46,574 nt of DNA from Bacteroidota bacterium (GCA_023396415.1 JAEWWJ010000032.1:1-46574); one strand, 5' to 3'; counted from the first letter of the stretch, positions 24,571 through 33,747 are shown. Numbers and translations are program-made. Notes: a model not told the origin generated them from the letters alone.

Positions 24571-26607
24571 ATGAAGAAAGAAACAAAAGATTCGCCACAA
24601 TCGCAGAAACCACAGAAAGAAGATGGTCAAAAACCCAAGTTCAATGTATATTGGATTTATGGCTTGCTTGCGCTAATTTTTCTCGGTTTACAGTTTTACA
24701 ACTGGGACACAGGAGTAAAAACGATTGACAAAGGCAAGCTCCTCAAAATGCTCGAAGAGCAGGACATTGAGCGTATTGACTTGGTAAATAGAGAGACGGC
24801 TGAGATATATATCAAAGCTGAAGCCCAAAGTAAATATGTTGAAAAGGATGCTCAAGGCAAAACCATTGAGCGCAGTTTTGGCCCTACCCAACCAAATTAC
24901 ACCTATCAAATTGGTGAGGTAGGCACCTTTGAAGAAGATTTACGACGGGCCCAAGAAAACGTCGAAAATCCTATTTATGCTAACAATGTAAACCGCCGCA
25001 ACTGGGGCAACGAAATTTTTGGCTGGATTATTCCTGTGCTTGTTTTGGTTGGTATCTGGTTTTTTATCATGCGAATGATGAGCCGTGGAGCCGGTGGCGC
25101 TGGTGGACAAATTTTCAACATTGGCAAATCGAAAGCACAGCTTTTCGACAAAAACACCAATGTGAATGTTACCTTTAAAGATGTTGCAGGCCTAGAAGAG
25201 GCAAAAGTTGAAATTATCGAAATTGTTGATTTCCTGAAAACCCCTGACAAATACACCAAATTAGGCGGAAAAATTCCTAAAGGAGTTTTGTTGGTTGGCC
25301 CTCCCGGAACAGGCAAAACACTCTTAGCCAAGTCGGTAGCCGGTGAGGCTCACGTGCCTTTCTTCTCCATCTCAGGTTCCGATTTTGTGGAAATGTTTGT
25401 GGGCGTTGGCGCCTCACGCGTACGCGATCTTTTTAAACAAGCCAAAGAAAAGTCGCCTTGCATCATCTTCATTGACGAAATTGATGCCATTGGTCGCGCC
25501 CGTGGCAAAAATCCGGCCACCGGAGCTAATGATGAACGCGAGAATACCCTTAACCAACTGCTCACCGAGATGGATGGCTTTGGAACCAATTCAGGTGTTA
25601 TTATTCTGGCTGCCACCAACAGAGCCGACATCCTCGACAGGGCTTTGATGCGTGCCGGACGCTTCGACAGGCAAATTTATGTTGAACTCCCCGACCTTGA
25701 AGGAAGAAAAGAAATCTTTGACGTACACATGCGCCCTTTGAAGTTGGATGGTAGCGTTGACAAGGTTTTTTTGGCCAAACAAACTCCCGGATTCTCAGGT
25801 GCCGATATCGCCAATGTGTGCAACGAGGCCGCTTTAATAGCAGCACGTCATTCGCATGAAGCCATCAGCAAACAGGATTTCATGGATGCCATTGATCGCA
25901 TTATCGGTGGATTGGAAAAGAAGAATAAAATCATTACTGCCAGCGAGAAGAAAGTCGTAGCCTTCCATGAGGCCGGCCATGCCACTGCCAGTTGGCTGCT
26001 CGAACATGCCCATCCGCTCGTGAAAGTAACTATTGTTCCCCGCGGCAAATCCCTGGGTGCAGCTTGGTATCTTCCCGAGGAAAGAAGCATCACCACCTAC
26101 GAGCAAATGTTTGACGAATTGGTGGCAACACTTGGTGGGCGGGCTGCCGAACAGGTCATTTTCGGAAAAATTTCTACCGGTGCCCTCAACGATCTTGAAA
26201 AAGTTACCAAACAAGCTTATGCTATGGTAACTTATTACGGATTGAGCAAAAAAGTTGGAAATCTAAGCTTTTACGACTCAACCGGCCAACAAGAATACGC
26301 CTTTAACAAGCCCTTCAGCGAAAAAACCAATGAGGTGATTGATGAGGAAATAAGCAAAATTGTTGAGTCGGCTTATACCAAAGCAGTAGAACTTTTATCT
26401 GCAAATAAGGCCGGTCTTATTCAATTGGCCACGCAATTGCTTGAAAAAGAAGTGATTTTTGGCGAAGATTTAGAAGCCATTTTTGGAAAGCGTCCTTGGA
26501 TAAAAGAAGAGCCTGTCCACGTGGTCGTTACCGGAACCGAATATCAAGCCCGGGTTGAAGAAATTATACCTGAAGTTACTCCAAATCCGGAACAAGAAAA
26601 AGCCTAA
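24571..26607 (+). CDS. ftsH: ATP-dependent zinc metalloprotease FtsH
   Basis: Membrane-anchored AAA+ protease that degrades unstable membrane and regulatory proteins. 678 aa from the ATG at 24571 (a TTG at 24556 is in frame but less likely). There are two membrane helices (about 27-42 and 151-167). Walker A GPPGTGKT is at 243-250, Walker B is IIFIDEID near 299, the AAA second region of homology is TNRADILDRALMRAGRFDRQ, and zinc motif HEAGH is at 466-470. The C-terminal segment after the peptidase domain is short. Confidence 0.98.
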   Translation: MKKETKDSPQSQKPQKEDGQKPKFNVYWIYGLLALIFLGLQFYNWDTGVKTIDKGKLLKMLEEQDIERIDLVNRETAEIYIKAEAQSKYVEKDAQGKTIERSFGPTQPNYTYQIGEVGTFEEDLRRAQENVENPIYANNVNRRNWGNEIFGWIIPVLVLVGIWFFIMRMMSRGAGGAGGQIFNIGKSKAQLFDKNTNVNVTFKDVAGLEEAKVEIIEIVDFLKTPDKYTKLGGKIPKGVLLVGPPGTGKTLLAKSVAGEAHVPFFSISGSDFVEMFVGVGASRVRDLFKQAKEKSPCIIFIDEIDAIGRARGKNPATGANDERENTLNQLLTEMDGFGTNSGVIILAATNRADILDRALMRAGRFDRQIYVELPDLEGRKEIFDVHMRPLKLDGSVDKVFLAKQTPGFSGADIANVCNEAALIAARHSHEAISKQDFMDAIDRIIGGLEKKNKIITASEKKVVAFHEAGHATASWLLEHAHPLVKVTIVPRGKSLGAAWYLPEERSITTYEQMFDELVATLGGRAAEQVIFGKISTGALNDLEKVTKQAYAMVTYYGLSKKVGNLSFYDSTGQQEYAFNKPFSEKTNEVIDEEISKIVESAYTKAVELLSANKAGLIQLATQLLEKEVIFGEDLEAIFGKRPWIKEEPVHVVVTGTEYQARVEEIIPEVTPNPEQEKA

Positions 26608-26637
26608 CGTTTTGCCCATAGCACCTCATCCATTCCT

Positions 26638-27285
26638 ATGAAAGACGCAACACCTAAAGAACAGATATTGAGCAAGATCAGAAAAGCACTGCTCGAAAAA
26701 ACCGATAATCCGTACCAAGACAATGAGGTAATTCTCGATGTTGTAAAAGCATCAAGTCCCGATGAGGAGGCAGAGGTGTTGTTTGCCCAAGAACTGATCA
26801 CCTTAGGAGGCCAATTCATTTATTGTGAGAGCGAAAATAGTTTTTTGAACAACCTAACAGGATTGATTCAAGAGCGTTTGTGGGATGCGGTATGGTGCCA
26901 AAACCCTAAGCTAAGTCAACTTTTGAGCACAGCACAAATACCTCACTTTCATACTTTTAACGAAACGCCGGAGACGCTTGTTGGCATCACAACCTGTGAA
27001 AAACTCATTTCCCGCACAGGCAGCATCGTGCTGTCGGATACCGATGCCGGAAGCAGAACCATTTTTTCATTTTCCGATATTCACCTTGTTGTTGGATATA
27101 CCACACAGGTTACCAGCACTTTAAGAGCTGCATTCACGGCAATACGTAAAAAATACAATGGTGAATTGCCTTCACAAATTACTACCGTTACCGGCCCAAG
27201 CCGAACAGCGGATATTGAGAAAACCCTCGTGAAAGGAGCACACGGACCAAAGGAGCTTTTCGTGTTCCTGATTGATGATTTATAG
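26638..27285 (+). CDS. LUD-domain protein (LutC/YkgG-like)
   Basis: 215 aa with a LUD fold resembling LutC of lactate utilisation: KEQILSKIRKALLE at the start, then GITTCEKLISRTGSIVLS, and a C-terminal ITGPSRTADIEKTLVKGAHGPKEL-type segment (here TVTGPSRTADIEKTLVKG). No lutA or lutB is nearby, so a lactate-oxidation role is not supported by context. Its place between ftsH and cdsA suggests a different or orphan function. 30 bases after ftsH. Confidence 0.85.
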   Translation: MKDATPKEQILSKIRKALLEKTDNPYQDNEVILDVVKASSPDEEAEVLFAQELITLGGQFIYCESENSFLNNLTGLIQERLWDAVWCQNPKLSQLLSTAQIPHFHTFNETPETLVGITTCEKLISRTGSIVLSDTDAGSRTIFSFSDIHLVVGYTTQVTSTLRAAFTAIRKKYNGELPSQITTVTGPSRTADIEKTLVKGAHGPKELFVFLIDDL

Positions 27286-27312
27286 AAAATAGGTGGTTTA
27301 CAGCAATTTCTT

Positions 27313-27320
27313 TAAGTTTG
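27313..27320 (+). promoter_or_regulatory. -7 box before cdsA
   Basis: TAAGTTTG, a perfect TAnnTTTG match, ends 31 bases before the ATG at 27352. It may supply an internal start for cdsA-psd within the ftsH operon. No ideal -33 element. Confidence 0.45.
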
Positions 27321-27351
27321 CAGTTCATTTGTGCAGCAAAAACTCTTGGTG

Positions 27352-28173
27352 ATGAACAACTTTTTAACGCGAACACTATACGGATTCATTTTTGCCATTG
27401 TAATGATTGGGGTGATTCTATTGGACGTAAAGTTGTTAGCTTTACTGCTGTTGCTGATCACTTTTATCGGAACGAAAGAAATGGTATTCTTGTTTAAAAA
27501 AACAAAGTATAAGCAAAGCGACAAATTTCTTTTTCAACTCATTGGTCTTTTTTTCTACAGCTGGCTGGCCGCTGCCGCTTTGGGTTGGAACGAACCTAAA
27601 ACGTTGTTTTTGTTTCTACCTTTGCTTTCTTTTCCGTTCCTTCATGCCTTATTTTCAAAAAAACACACTTTCAGCGAAGTAGCCACTTTACATTGGGCAA
27701 CAGTGTTTTATGTTGCAATACCATCGGGCTTAATGCTCTTTTTTTACAACACTGAGGTGGTTGGACCAATGGCCGGTGCTTTACTTTTACTCACAGTGAT
27801 TGGATTTGTTTGGATCAACGATATCTTCGCCTATTTGGTTGGAATTAAACTGGGCCGCACAAAACTTTTCGAACGCATCTCGCCGAAGAAAAGCCGCGAA
27901 GGCAGCTTGGGTGGACTGGTTTTCACCTTAGGTGCTGCATACGTTTTGTCGCTGTTTGCCGAGTGGATCACAACCCGCGATGCAATGATGATTGCTTTAA
28001 TCGTGGTGTTAACCGGCAGCTTGGGCGATCTTGTAGAATCTATGCTCAAACGCCAAGCCAACGTGAAAGATTCAGGAAATATTTTACCCGGCCATGGTGG
28101 CGTACTCGACAGGTTTGACGCCACTTTCTTTGCTGTTCCTTTTGTATTTGTTTACCTTGTAATGACACAATAA
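27352..28173 (+). CDS. cdsA: phosphatidate cytidylyltransferase
   Basis: Makes CDP-diacylglycerol from phosphatidate and CTP, the branch point of phospholipid synthesis. 273 aa with about eight predicted membrane helices. The C-terminal signature SMLKRQANVKDSGN followed by LPGHGGVLDRFD is complete. The ATG at 27352 is preferred over the GTG at 27331, given the promoter box at 27313-27320. psd starts one base after the stop. Confidence 0.96.
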   Translation: MNNFLTRTLYGFIFAIVMIGVILLDVKLLALLLLLITFIGTKEMVFLFKKTKYKQSDKFLFQLIGLFFYSWLAAAALGWNEPKTLFLFLPLLSFPFLHALFSKKHTFSEVATLHWATVFYVAIPSGLMLFFYNTEVVGPMAGALLLLTVIGFVWINDIFAYLVGIKLGRTKLFERISPKKSREGSLGGLVFTLGAAYVLSLFAEWITTRDAMMIALIVVLTGSLGDLVESMLKRQANVKDSGNILPGHGGVLDRFDATFFAVPFVFVYLVMTQ

Positions 28174-28174
28174 C

Positions 28175-28834
28175 ATGCACATCCACCGCGAAGGCTTTAA
28201 AATTATTGCAAACGTATTCCTATTCGTTGCCGTTTTGGCATGGGTAATCGTTTACTTTACCGATACTTTTACGGTAGTACATCTTTTACTTTTCCTCCCC
28301 TTGCTGCTCACCCTGGTTTGGGCCATCGGCTTTTTCAGGGTGCCACACCGCACTCCGGTTTTAGTAGCCGACAGTGTCATTTCATCCGCCGATGGAACTG
28401 TGGTTGTTGTGGAGGAAGTGTTTGAACCTGAATATTTTAAAGACAAAAGAATACAGGTTTCGGTGTTTATGTCGCCGCTTAATGTGCATATCAATTGGTT
28501 TCCCATGAATGGAGAAGTGAGCTATACCAAATACCATCCAGGGAAGTTTTTAATTGCCAACCATCCCAAATCATCCACCGAAAACGAACGCAACACCCTT
28601 GTGGTAAAAGATTCCAAAAACAGAGAAGTTTTGGTGCGTCAAGTGGCCGGAATGTTGGCCCGAAGAATCATTTGCTTCAGTAAGGCAGGTGACAAAGCTG
28701 CACTTGGTCAGGAATTTGGCTTAATCCGTTTTGGCTCACGCGTTGATTTTTACCTGCCGCTTGACGCCAAAGTGGAGGTAAAAATTGGTGACAAAGTGAA
28801 AGGCACACAAACCATCTTAGCCCACTTAAAATAA
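28175..28834 (+). CDS. psd: phosphatidylserine decarboxylase (small archaetidylserine-type)
   Basis: Converts phosphatidylserine to phosphatidylethanolamine. 219 aa, the short form. Two N-terminal helices (about 10-52) are followed by FFRVPHRTP, VSVFMSPLNVHINWFP and the autocleavage site RFGSRVD (Gly187/Ser188, variant of LGST) that generates the pyruvoyl group. It is translationally linked to cdsA (one base apart). A phosphatidylserine synthase is not in the window. Confidence 0.95.
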   Translation: MHIHREGFKIIANVFLFVAVLAWVIVYFTDTFTVVHLLLFLPLLLTLVWAIGFFRVPHRTPVLVADSVISSADGTVVVVEEVFEPEYFKDKRIQVSVFMSPLNVHINWFPMNGEVSYTKYHPGKFLIANHPKSSTENERNTLVVKDSKNREVLVRQVAGMLARRIICFSKAGDKAALGQEFGLIRFGSRVDFYLPLDAKVEVKIGDKVKGTQTILAHLK

Positions 28835-28900
28835 TGGAGCAGCTCTCCTCTTCGAAAACTTAGAGGACTTAGCTTATTGAAGAACGCCTCCTTCAATTCA

Positions 28901-29596
28901 TCATCCCAGCAATTCAATCAGCTCATTGAGTGCGAAAATTGCTTTGTTTTTCGGATTCGGATTTTCCGCATGGAAAGGATTAAAAAAAATCGCATCCATT
29001 CCAACAGCCGTTGCACCGGCAATGTCCACTACAGGATCATCACCCACCATCAAACTTTCAGACGCTTCTGCACCGGCCCTTTGAAGGGCATAATGAAAAA
29101 TACCGCCATCGGGTTTCTTCACTCCGGCTTCTTCAGAGGTAATAATTTCAGTGAAAAAATCTTTCAGACCACTGGTTTCCAATTTAACAAATTGCACTTC
29201 CTGAAAGCCATTGGTGATGATATGCAGCGGATACTGCTTTGAAAGGAAATCCAGCGTTTCCAAAGCTCCGGGAAAAAGGAAAACATTACGTGGGGTATGG
29301 TACAAATAATAATCAGCAAGCTCGATAGCAAGGCGGGGATCGTCTATTTGAAAATCATTGAGTGCTTTTTCAAAACGAAGGTTGCGTAAAATTTCCTTAT
29401 CTATCTTGCCTTCGCGATACAAGGCCCACATATTGAGGTTGTGGACAAGATATTTTTTATAATAATCCTCCACATTGGAAATGCCTTTCGAGAAGAGCTC
29501 GAAATGATCGTACATCTTTTTAAAAGTAAACTCCGAACTCGCTTCAAAATCCCACAAAGTGTGGTCGAGGTCAAAGAAAATGTGTTTGTATTTCAT
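28901..29596 (-). CDS. HAD-family phosphatase, YjjG-like nucleotidase
   Basis: A 231-residue haloacid dehalogenase-type phosphatase with a C1 helical cap. Motif I DLDHTLWDF carries the nucleophile Asp, motif II is ITNGFQEVQFVKLE, motif III is around KKPDGGIF, and motif IV is VGDDPVVDIAGA. The start resembles the YjjG pyrimidine 5'-nucleotidase group. The ATG at 29596 is used. 69 bases downstream of the SPOUT methyltransferase on the same strand. Confidence 0.85.
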   Translation of the reverse strand: MKYKHIFFDLDHTLWDFEASSEFTFKKMYDHFELFSKGISNVEDYYKKYLVHNLNMWALYREGKIDKEILRNLRFEKALNDFQIDDPRLAIELADYYLYHTPRNVFLFPGALETLDFLSKQYPLHIITNGFQEVQFVKLETSGLKDFFTEIITSEEAGVKKPDGGIFHYALQRAGAEASESLMVGDDPVVDIAGATAVGMDAIFFNPFHAENPNPKNKAIFALNELIELLG

Positions 29597-29665
29597 CAAA
29601 TTTATTTGTTATTCTGCTGATTGTTAACGCTTTTCATACAAGCCATATCAAGTAACACAGTTGTA

Positions 29666-30190
29666 TTAACGCATTTTTTGCCGCAACCACTCAAACAAAA
29701 CCACCGAAGCGGCATGGCTCACGTTGAGCGAGCGCGTGGGTCCGGGAACAGGAATAAACACGCATTGGTGCATCCGATCGAGCCATTCGGGTCGGATGCC
29801 TCTAACTTCGTTGCCCACAAAGAAAACAATCTGATTCGGCAAGGAAACCTCATAAAGGTTTTCAGCATTCGCGCTGGTTTCGATTCCCAACAAAGTATAA
29901 TCGCTTGGCAAACGTTCTACCAATTCGGTATCCGAAACAAACGACCATGGAATATTGCCTACACTGCTGGCGGCAGCTCTTTTCAAACGGCTCATTTTGA
30001 GCAATGTGGCATCACCCAGAAAGAAAACTTCCTTTGCTCCTATGTTATCTGCCAACCGGATCAAAGCTCCAGCATTTTCGGGGTTGCGCAGCTGATCGGC
30101 GACAATGATAGGTCGGTGAAGGTGTTGATAAACTGTTTCGAATCCTTTATCAGCAAAAAGAAAGTTGGATTTTAAATATTCATTTTGCAT
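29666..30190 (-). CDS. SpoU-family (SPOUT) RNA ribose methyltransferase
   Basis: 174 aa, single SPOUT domain, methylates a 2'-OH on tRNA or rRNA using SAM. Motif 1 is LRNPENAGALIRLADNIG, motif 2 FFVGNEVRGIRPEW, and motif 3 IPVPGPTRSLNVSHAASVVL, which forms the trefoil knot. There is no extra RNA-binding domain, as in the small TrmH/TrmL group. The ATG at 30190 is the best start. The target site cannot be read from the sequence. Confidence 0.87.
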   Translation of the reverse strand: MQNEYLKSNFLFADKGFETVYQHLHRPIIVADQLRNPENAGALIRLADNIGAKEVFFLGDATLLKMSRLKRAAASSVGNIPWSFVSDTELVERLPSDYTLLGIETSANAENLYEVSLPNQIVFFVGNEVRGIRPEWLDRMHQCVFIPVPGPTRSLNVSHAASVVLFEWLRQKMR

Positions 30191-30207
30191 CTCAAACAAA
30201 GGTGAAT

Positions 30208-30241
30208 AACAGAGGCCGACTTTTACAAGCCGGCCTCTGTT
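30208..30241 (-). terminator. strand-specific terminator hairpin of the T9SS cargo gene
   Basis: Arms aacagaggccg (30208-30218) and cggcctctgtt (30231-30241) are perfect complements. On the minus-strand RNA the interior also pairs (G-U, C-G, U-A, U-A), closing on a GUAA (GNRA) tetraloop, for a 15-bp stem. On the plus strand the interior would not pair. It lies 31 bases past the stop of the 815-residue secreted protein. There is no strong U-tract, only UUAUU. Confidence 0.6.
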
Positions 30242-30271
30242 TATGATTGTTATTAATCGAAATACATGAAA

Positions 30272-32719
30272 TTATTCAACCATTAATTTTTGAATTGCAG
30301 TTCCGTTATCTGTTTCCATGCGAACGATGTACATGCCGGCTTTGTAGTCACTTACACGAATTTGTGTTTCCAATTGATCAACATTGCCTGAGTAAACGAT
30401 CTGTCCAAGGTTATTGGTGATGGTTACCATTTTGATGTTGGTATTGGCTTTCAATGTGAAAGTAGTGTGTGCAGGGTTAGGATACATAGAAATGTAAGCT
30501 TGTTCGCCATTTTCATTTACGCCTACCAAAACAGTGATCCATACGCTGATGTTGATTCTTTCGGCTGCATAATCGTTGCTGCGGATGTGGAGTTTTCCTT
30601 TGTAAACAGTAAGAGGAGCCAAACCGGTAGCGTTTACATTGACAGAAACATCGGCTGTTTCGCCTGCTCCCAGTTCACCTGATGTGGGGGTAGCTGAAAG
30701 CCAAACTGAGCCGGATGTTCCAGTAAGCATCGCGCGGATGTTCCAGTTGTAATCCAAGGTAAGGAAGTTCCAACCCGGACCGGTTGAAATCCAACGTCCG
30801 TCAGCTACGGCAGGACCTGCATCCACACCGGCAGGAAAAAGACCGGCTGGTTGGTCCATCCAATAACCTACCCATAAGTCTCTTCCTCCAACATAAACAG
30901 GAGTGGTAAGGGTAATGGTGTTCCAACCCGGTAGAGGTTCAAAAGCTTGCTCATGCAACATGGCGCCAGGGCCTGGAACATTGATAGAGCCCATATCATA
31001 CACTTGAAGTTTATGAGCGTTGGCAGGGTCATTGATGTATATCATTACTGAAGAAAGATACATCCCGTTGTAAGGAACGACCATTGACGAGGGGAAACGA
31101 ACGGCAGCACGCCATTGGGCGCCATTTGTAAGACCAACACCTGAGCTGTTTTCACCGTCATAGTTCAAAGTAACATCTCTGTTCAAAGGAGCAGCGTCGC
31201 CAACAAACGGGGTTGGATCAACTGCAAACTCAGCGTTAACCTTACCAATAGTTTGTGAAGGGATAAGGCTGGGTTGATTGGCTGCTGTTGGCATGTCAAA
31301 CGACTTGGTGATATTGAAAATAAGCGTTCCTTCACCCATGTTGGTAATAGGTAAATTTTGTTGGAAAGTGTTTCCCTCTTCTACTGTGGTGATGATAGGA
31401 GCAGTAGCTACACCGATGGTTGGATCTTGTGAACCTTCAACCATAGTAGCATACAACAAATTATCAAAATAGTAAGTAGGAGTCATACCAGCAGTAGCTC
31501 CCGCATAAAAGTTAACAGCTCCAAGCTGTTTTGCACCTGGTTCTCCTTGGGCCTGAAGACTGTATTGCCATTCGTGGATCAATTGATCATCAAAAAACAA
31601 TTGGGCAGTGTCGCCATCTAAATTTATGACTGCATCCACATGAAGCCATTCGCCATGGGTAAAAGTAAAAGTAGCGGCATTGTTTCCTCCGGCGTGAAGG
31701 TAACCCGTTCCGTTGTTATCGAAATACGTCTCAAAAGCCCATTCGTTACCCGGAGCTTCAAAATGCTGAAAATTAAAATATCCACCTTTTCCAACAGGCA
31801 CCAAATAATCAAAAGCCACGAGATATTTTCCCGATGTTTTGTTTCCAAGCTTGAAAATAAGGTCAGTAGTTCCAGCAATTTTCACAGAATTAGGCGCTGA
31901 TAAAGCAAAATCTGTCGAAAACTGTGCATCTTCAGCAGTACCCGGAGTGTTGGACCATGTAGTAAAGAATTCAGGAATAGTTTGAGCTACATAACCACCG
32001 GCAGGATAGCTATCAAAGTCGCCAAAATAAATGGCAAGTTCGCTAACTGATTCATAAACGACATCATCAATATAATATTTAGGTGTCATACCTGCGGTTG
32101 CACCGGCATAGAAATTAGCTCCGCCAAGCTGTTTTGCGCCAGGCTGTCCTTGAGCTTGCAGACTGTATTGCCACTCGTGAATAAGTGTGGTTCCGAAATA
32201 CACCTGAGCCAAATCTGCATCAAGGTCAATACGGTTCGTAATACTGATCCATTCGCCATTAGTATAGGCAAAGGTTGCGGCATTATTTCCACCGGCGTGC
32301 ATGTAACCGGTGCCGTTGTTGTCAAAATACACTTCAAAGGCCCACTCGTTACCCGGAGCTTCAAAATGTTGGATATTGTAGTACCCACCAAAACCCACAG
32401 GAATCATCATTTTAAATGAAACATTATAGAGACCTGAGGTTTTGTTTCCTAACTTCAAAACCATATCATTGGTACCTGATACCAAGATTGATTGTGATGG
32501 ACTCGCCGATTGTTCGTTTGTGATAACGGCATCTTCGGCGGTGCCTGGGGTATTGGACCATGTGGTCCAAAAATCTGGAATTGTTTGAGCTACAAATGCC
32601 CCGGCAGTGTAGCTTTCGAAGTCATCTTCATATACCACTGCGCGGTTATTCTGTGCCGAAGCAAAGTAACCTGCGAAAGTGAACAATGAAACAAACATTA
32701 AAAAAGTAAATTTTTTCAT
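30272..32719 (-). CDS. secreted protein with duplicated domain and type IX sorting domain
   Basis: 815 aa. Signal peptide ends ASAQ (about 22). Two tandem copies of a ~190-residue domain (30-222, 231-423) each contain AQTIPxFxTTWSNTPGTAEDA, NEWAFExYFDNNGTGY, IHEWQYSLQAQG and KQLG. They look like jelly-roll/LamG-like beta-sandwiches. A central region (about 430-730) contains W/Y-rich segments (RDLWVGYWMDQPAG) and an Ig-like part. The last ~80 residues are a Por/type A sorting domain (YPNPAHTTFTLKA, ending YIVRMETDNGTAIQKLMVE), routing the protein through the type IX secretion system to the surface. No catalytic motif is seen. A surface adhesin or binding role is inference. Confidence 0.9.
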   Translation of the reverse strand: MKKFTFLMFVSLFTFAGYFASAQNNRAVVYEDDFESYTAGAFVAQTIPDFWTTWSNTPGTAEDAVITNEQSASPSQSILVSGTNDMVLKLGNKTSGLYNVSFKMMIPVGFGGYYNIQHFEAPGNEWAFEVYFDNNGTGYMHAGGNNAATFAYTNGEWISITNRIDLDADLAQVYFGTTLIHEWQYSLQAQGQPGAKQLGGANFYAGATAGMTPKYYIDDVVYESVSELAIYFGDFDSYPAGGYVAQTIPEFFTTWSNTPGTAEDAQFSTDFALSAPNSVKIAGTTDLIFKLGNKTSGKYLVAFDYLVPVGKGGYFNFQHFEAPGNEWAFETYFDNNGTGYLHAGGNNAATFTFTHGEWLHVDAVINLDGDTAQLFFDDQLIHEWQYSLQAQGEPGAKQLGAVNFYAGATAGMTPTYYFDNLLYATMVEGSQDPTIGVATAPIITTVEEGNTFQQNLPITNMGEGTLIFNITKSFDMPTAANQPSLIPSQTIGKVNAEFAVDPTPFVGDAAPLNRDVTLNYDGENSSGVGLTNGAQWRAAVRFPSSMVVPYNGMYLSSVMIYINDPANAHKLQVYDMGSINVPGPGAMLHEQAFEPLPGWNTITLTTPVYVGGRDLWVGYWMDQPAGLFPAGVDAGPAVADGRWISTGPGWNFLTLDYNWNIRAMLTGTSGSVWLSATPTSGELGAGETADVSVNVNATGLAPLTVYKGKLHIRSNDYAAERINISVWITVLVGVNENGEQAYISMYPNPAHTTFTLKANTNIKMVTITNNLGQIVYSGNVDQLETQIRVSDYKAGMYIVRMETDNGTAIQKLMVE
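31451..32632 (-). repeat. tandem duplication inside the T9SS cargo gene
   Basis: Copies at 32632-32054 and 32029-31451. They encode residues 30-222 and 231-423. The DNA itself remains similar in blocks, for example around agctgttttgc and gactgtattgcca in both copies, so the duplication is comparatively recent or under conversion. The divergence is patchy rather than uniform. Confidence 0.8.
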
Positions 32720-32756
32720 GAGATAAAAGTTTGGTTAATTAATCATGTTGATAAAG

Positions 32757-32764
32757 CAAAAATA
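32757..32764 (-). promoter_or_regulatory. -7 box of the T9SS cargo gene
   Basis: The minus strand reads TATTTTTG, a perfect -7 match, 37 bases before the ATG at 32719. The -33 element is not obvious. Confidence 0.4.
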
Positions 32765-32802
32765 AGGTTTTTAGATTAGGGAGGAAATAAAATTTAAAAA
32801 AA

Positions 32803-33747
32803 TTACTTATTTGCAGACCAGAATTGGCCTTGAAATGTAGCGCGTTCTGCAAACCTTTTTTCAATCCTTTGCAAAACAACGTCATAACGGATGTTTTCCC
32901 AAGGCGGTGTGACAAGAAACCGAGGAGGCACTTCGCCCGCAAAACGTTCGATAACTATGGAGGGATTCAACAACTCAGTAAAATCAATGATAAAATCAAT
33001 GTATTCCTCCATGCCAAAGAGATGAAAATGAGCGGGATTTTCAAGAAATTGCTTTGCCATGCGTGTGTTTTTGAAAATCTGAAGTTGGTGAAACTTAACC
33101 GTTGTTAATGGGAGTTCAGAGATTAATTTTGCTGCATCTAACATCATCTCTCGTGTTTCGCCCGGCAAGCCAAAAATTAAATGACCACCGCATGGGAGGC
33201 CGGCCCGATGTGTAGCTTCAATTGCATGGCGGGTTTCGGCAAAAGTATGACCACGATTCACCTTGGCAAGGGTTTCGTCATACACACTCTCAATGCCATA
33301 CTCAATCATGATGTAAGTCCTTTTTTGCAGCTCGCTCAGGTACTCGAGTGTGGCAGCATCAATGGTATCGGGCCGGGTTCCGATAACCAAACCAACAACT
33401 TGAGGATGCTGCAATGTGCTTTCATACAGTAATTTAAGTTCAGAGAGCGGCTTGTAGGTATTGGAGTAAGCCTGAAAATAAACCAAATATTGGGTGGCAC
33501 GCCGGTAGCGTTTTAGATGAAACTCAATTCCTTCTTCAATTTGTTGAAGAACAGGTTTTTGACTTTGGCAATAAGAAGGATTAAAAGCATCGTTATCGCA
33601 ATAAGTACATCCACCCCTTGCTTTGGTTCCATCGCGGTTGGGACAGGTAAAGCCGGCATCAACACTTACTTTTTGCACGCGCTGCCCAAAAATACCCTTA
33701 AAATAATCTGAGTAACTTCTATAGGGTTTTTCACTTGAATCTTTCAT
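32803..33747 (-). CDS. radical SAM protein, YhcC/TIGR01212-like
   Basis: 314 aa. The N-terminal cysteines C35, C47 and C50 (TCPNRDGTKARGGCTYC) form the [4Fe-4S]-binding cluster with CX11CX2C spacing, as in the YhcC family of radical SAM enzymes. YIMIEYGIESVYDETLAKVNRGH and GLPCGGHLIFGLPGETREM are the conserved SAM-barrel segments. Substrate unknown. It follows the terminator of the POT gene and precedes the T9SS cargo promoter. Confidence 0.88.
   Translation of the reverse strand: MKDSSEKPYRSYSDYFKGIFGQRVQKVSVDAGFTCPNRDGTKARGGCTYCDNDAFNPSYCQSQKPVLQQIEEGIEFHLKRYRRATQYLVYFQAYSNTYKPLSELKLLYESTLQHPQVVGLVIGTRPDTIDAATLEYLSELQKRTYIMIEYGIESVYDETLAKVNRGHTFAETRHAIEATHRAGLPCGGHLIFGLPGETREMMLDAAKLISELPLTTVKFHQLQIFKNTRMAKQFLENPAHFHLFGMEEYIDFIIDFTELLNPSIVIERFAGEVPPRFLVTPPWENIRYDVVLQRIEKRFAERATFQGQFWSANK

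Noticed and set aside
26638..27285. Assigning the LUD protein to lactate utilisation as lutC.
   Set aside because: lutA and lutB are absent, and the gene sits between ftsH and cdsA.
28846..28867. Small hairpin tcctct/agagga between psd and the HAD gene.
   Set aside because: Only six base pairs and no U-tract on either strand. Could help end convergent transcripts but is too weak to call.
29597..29604. TAAATTTG on the minus strand beside the start of the HAD phosphatase gene.
   Set aside because: It abuts the ATG at 29596, so transcription would start inside the coding region. Chance match in AT-rich DNA is more likely.
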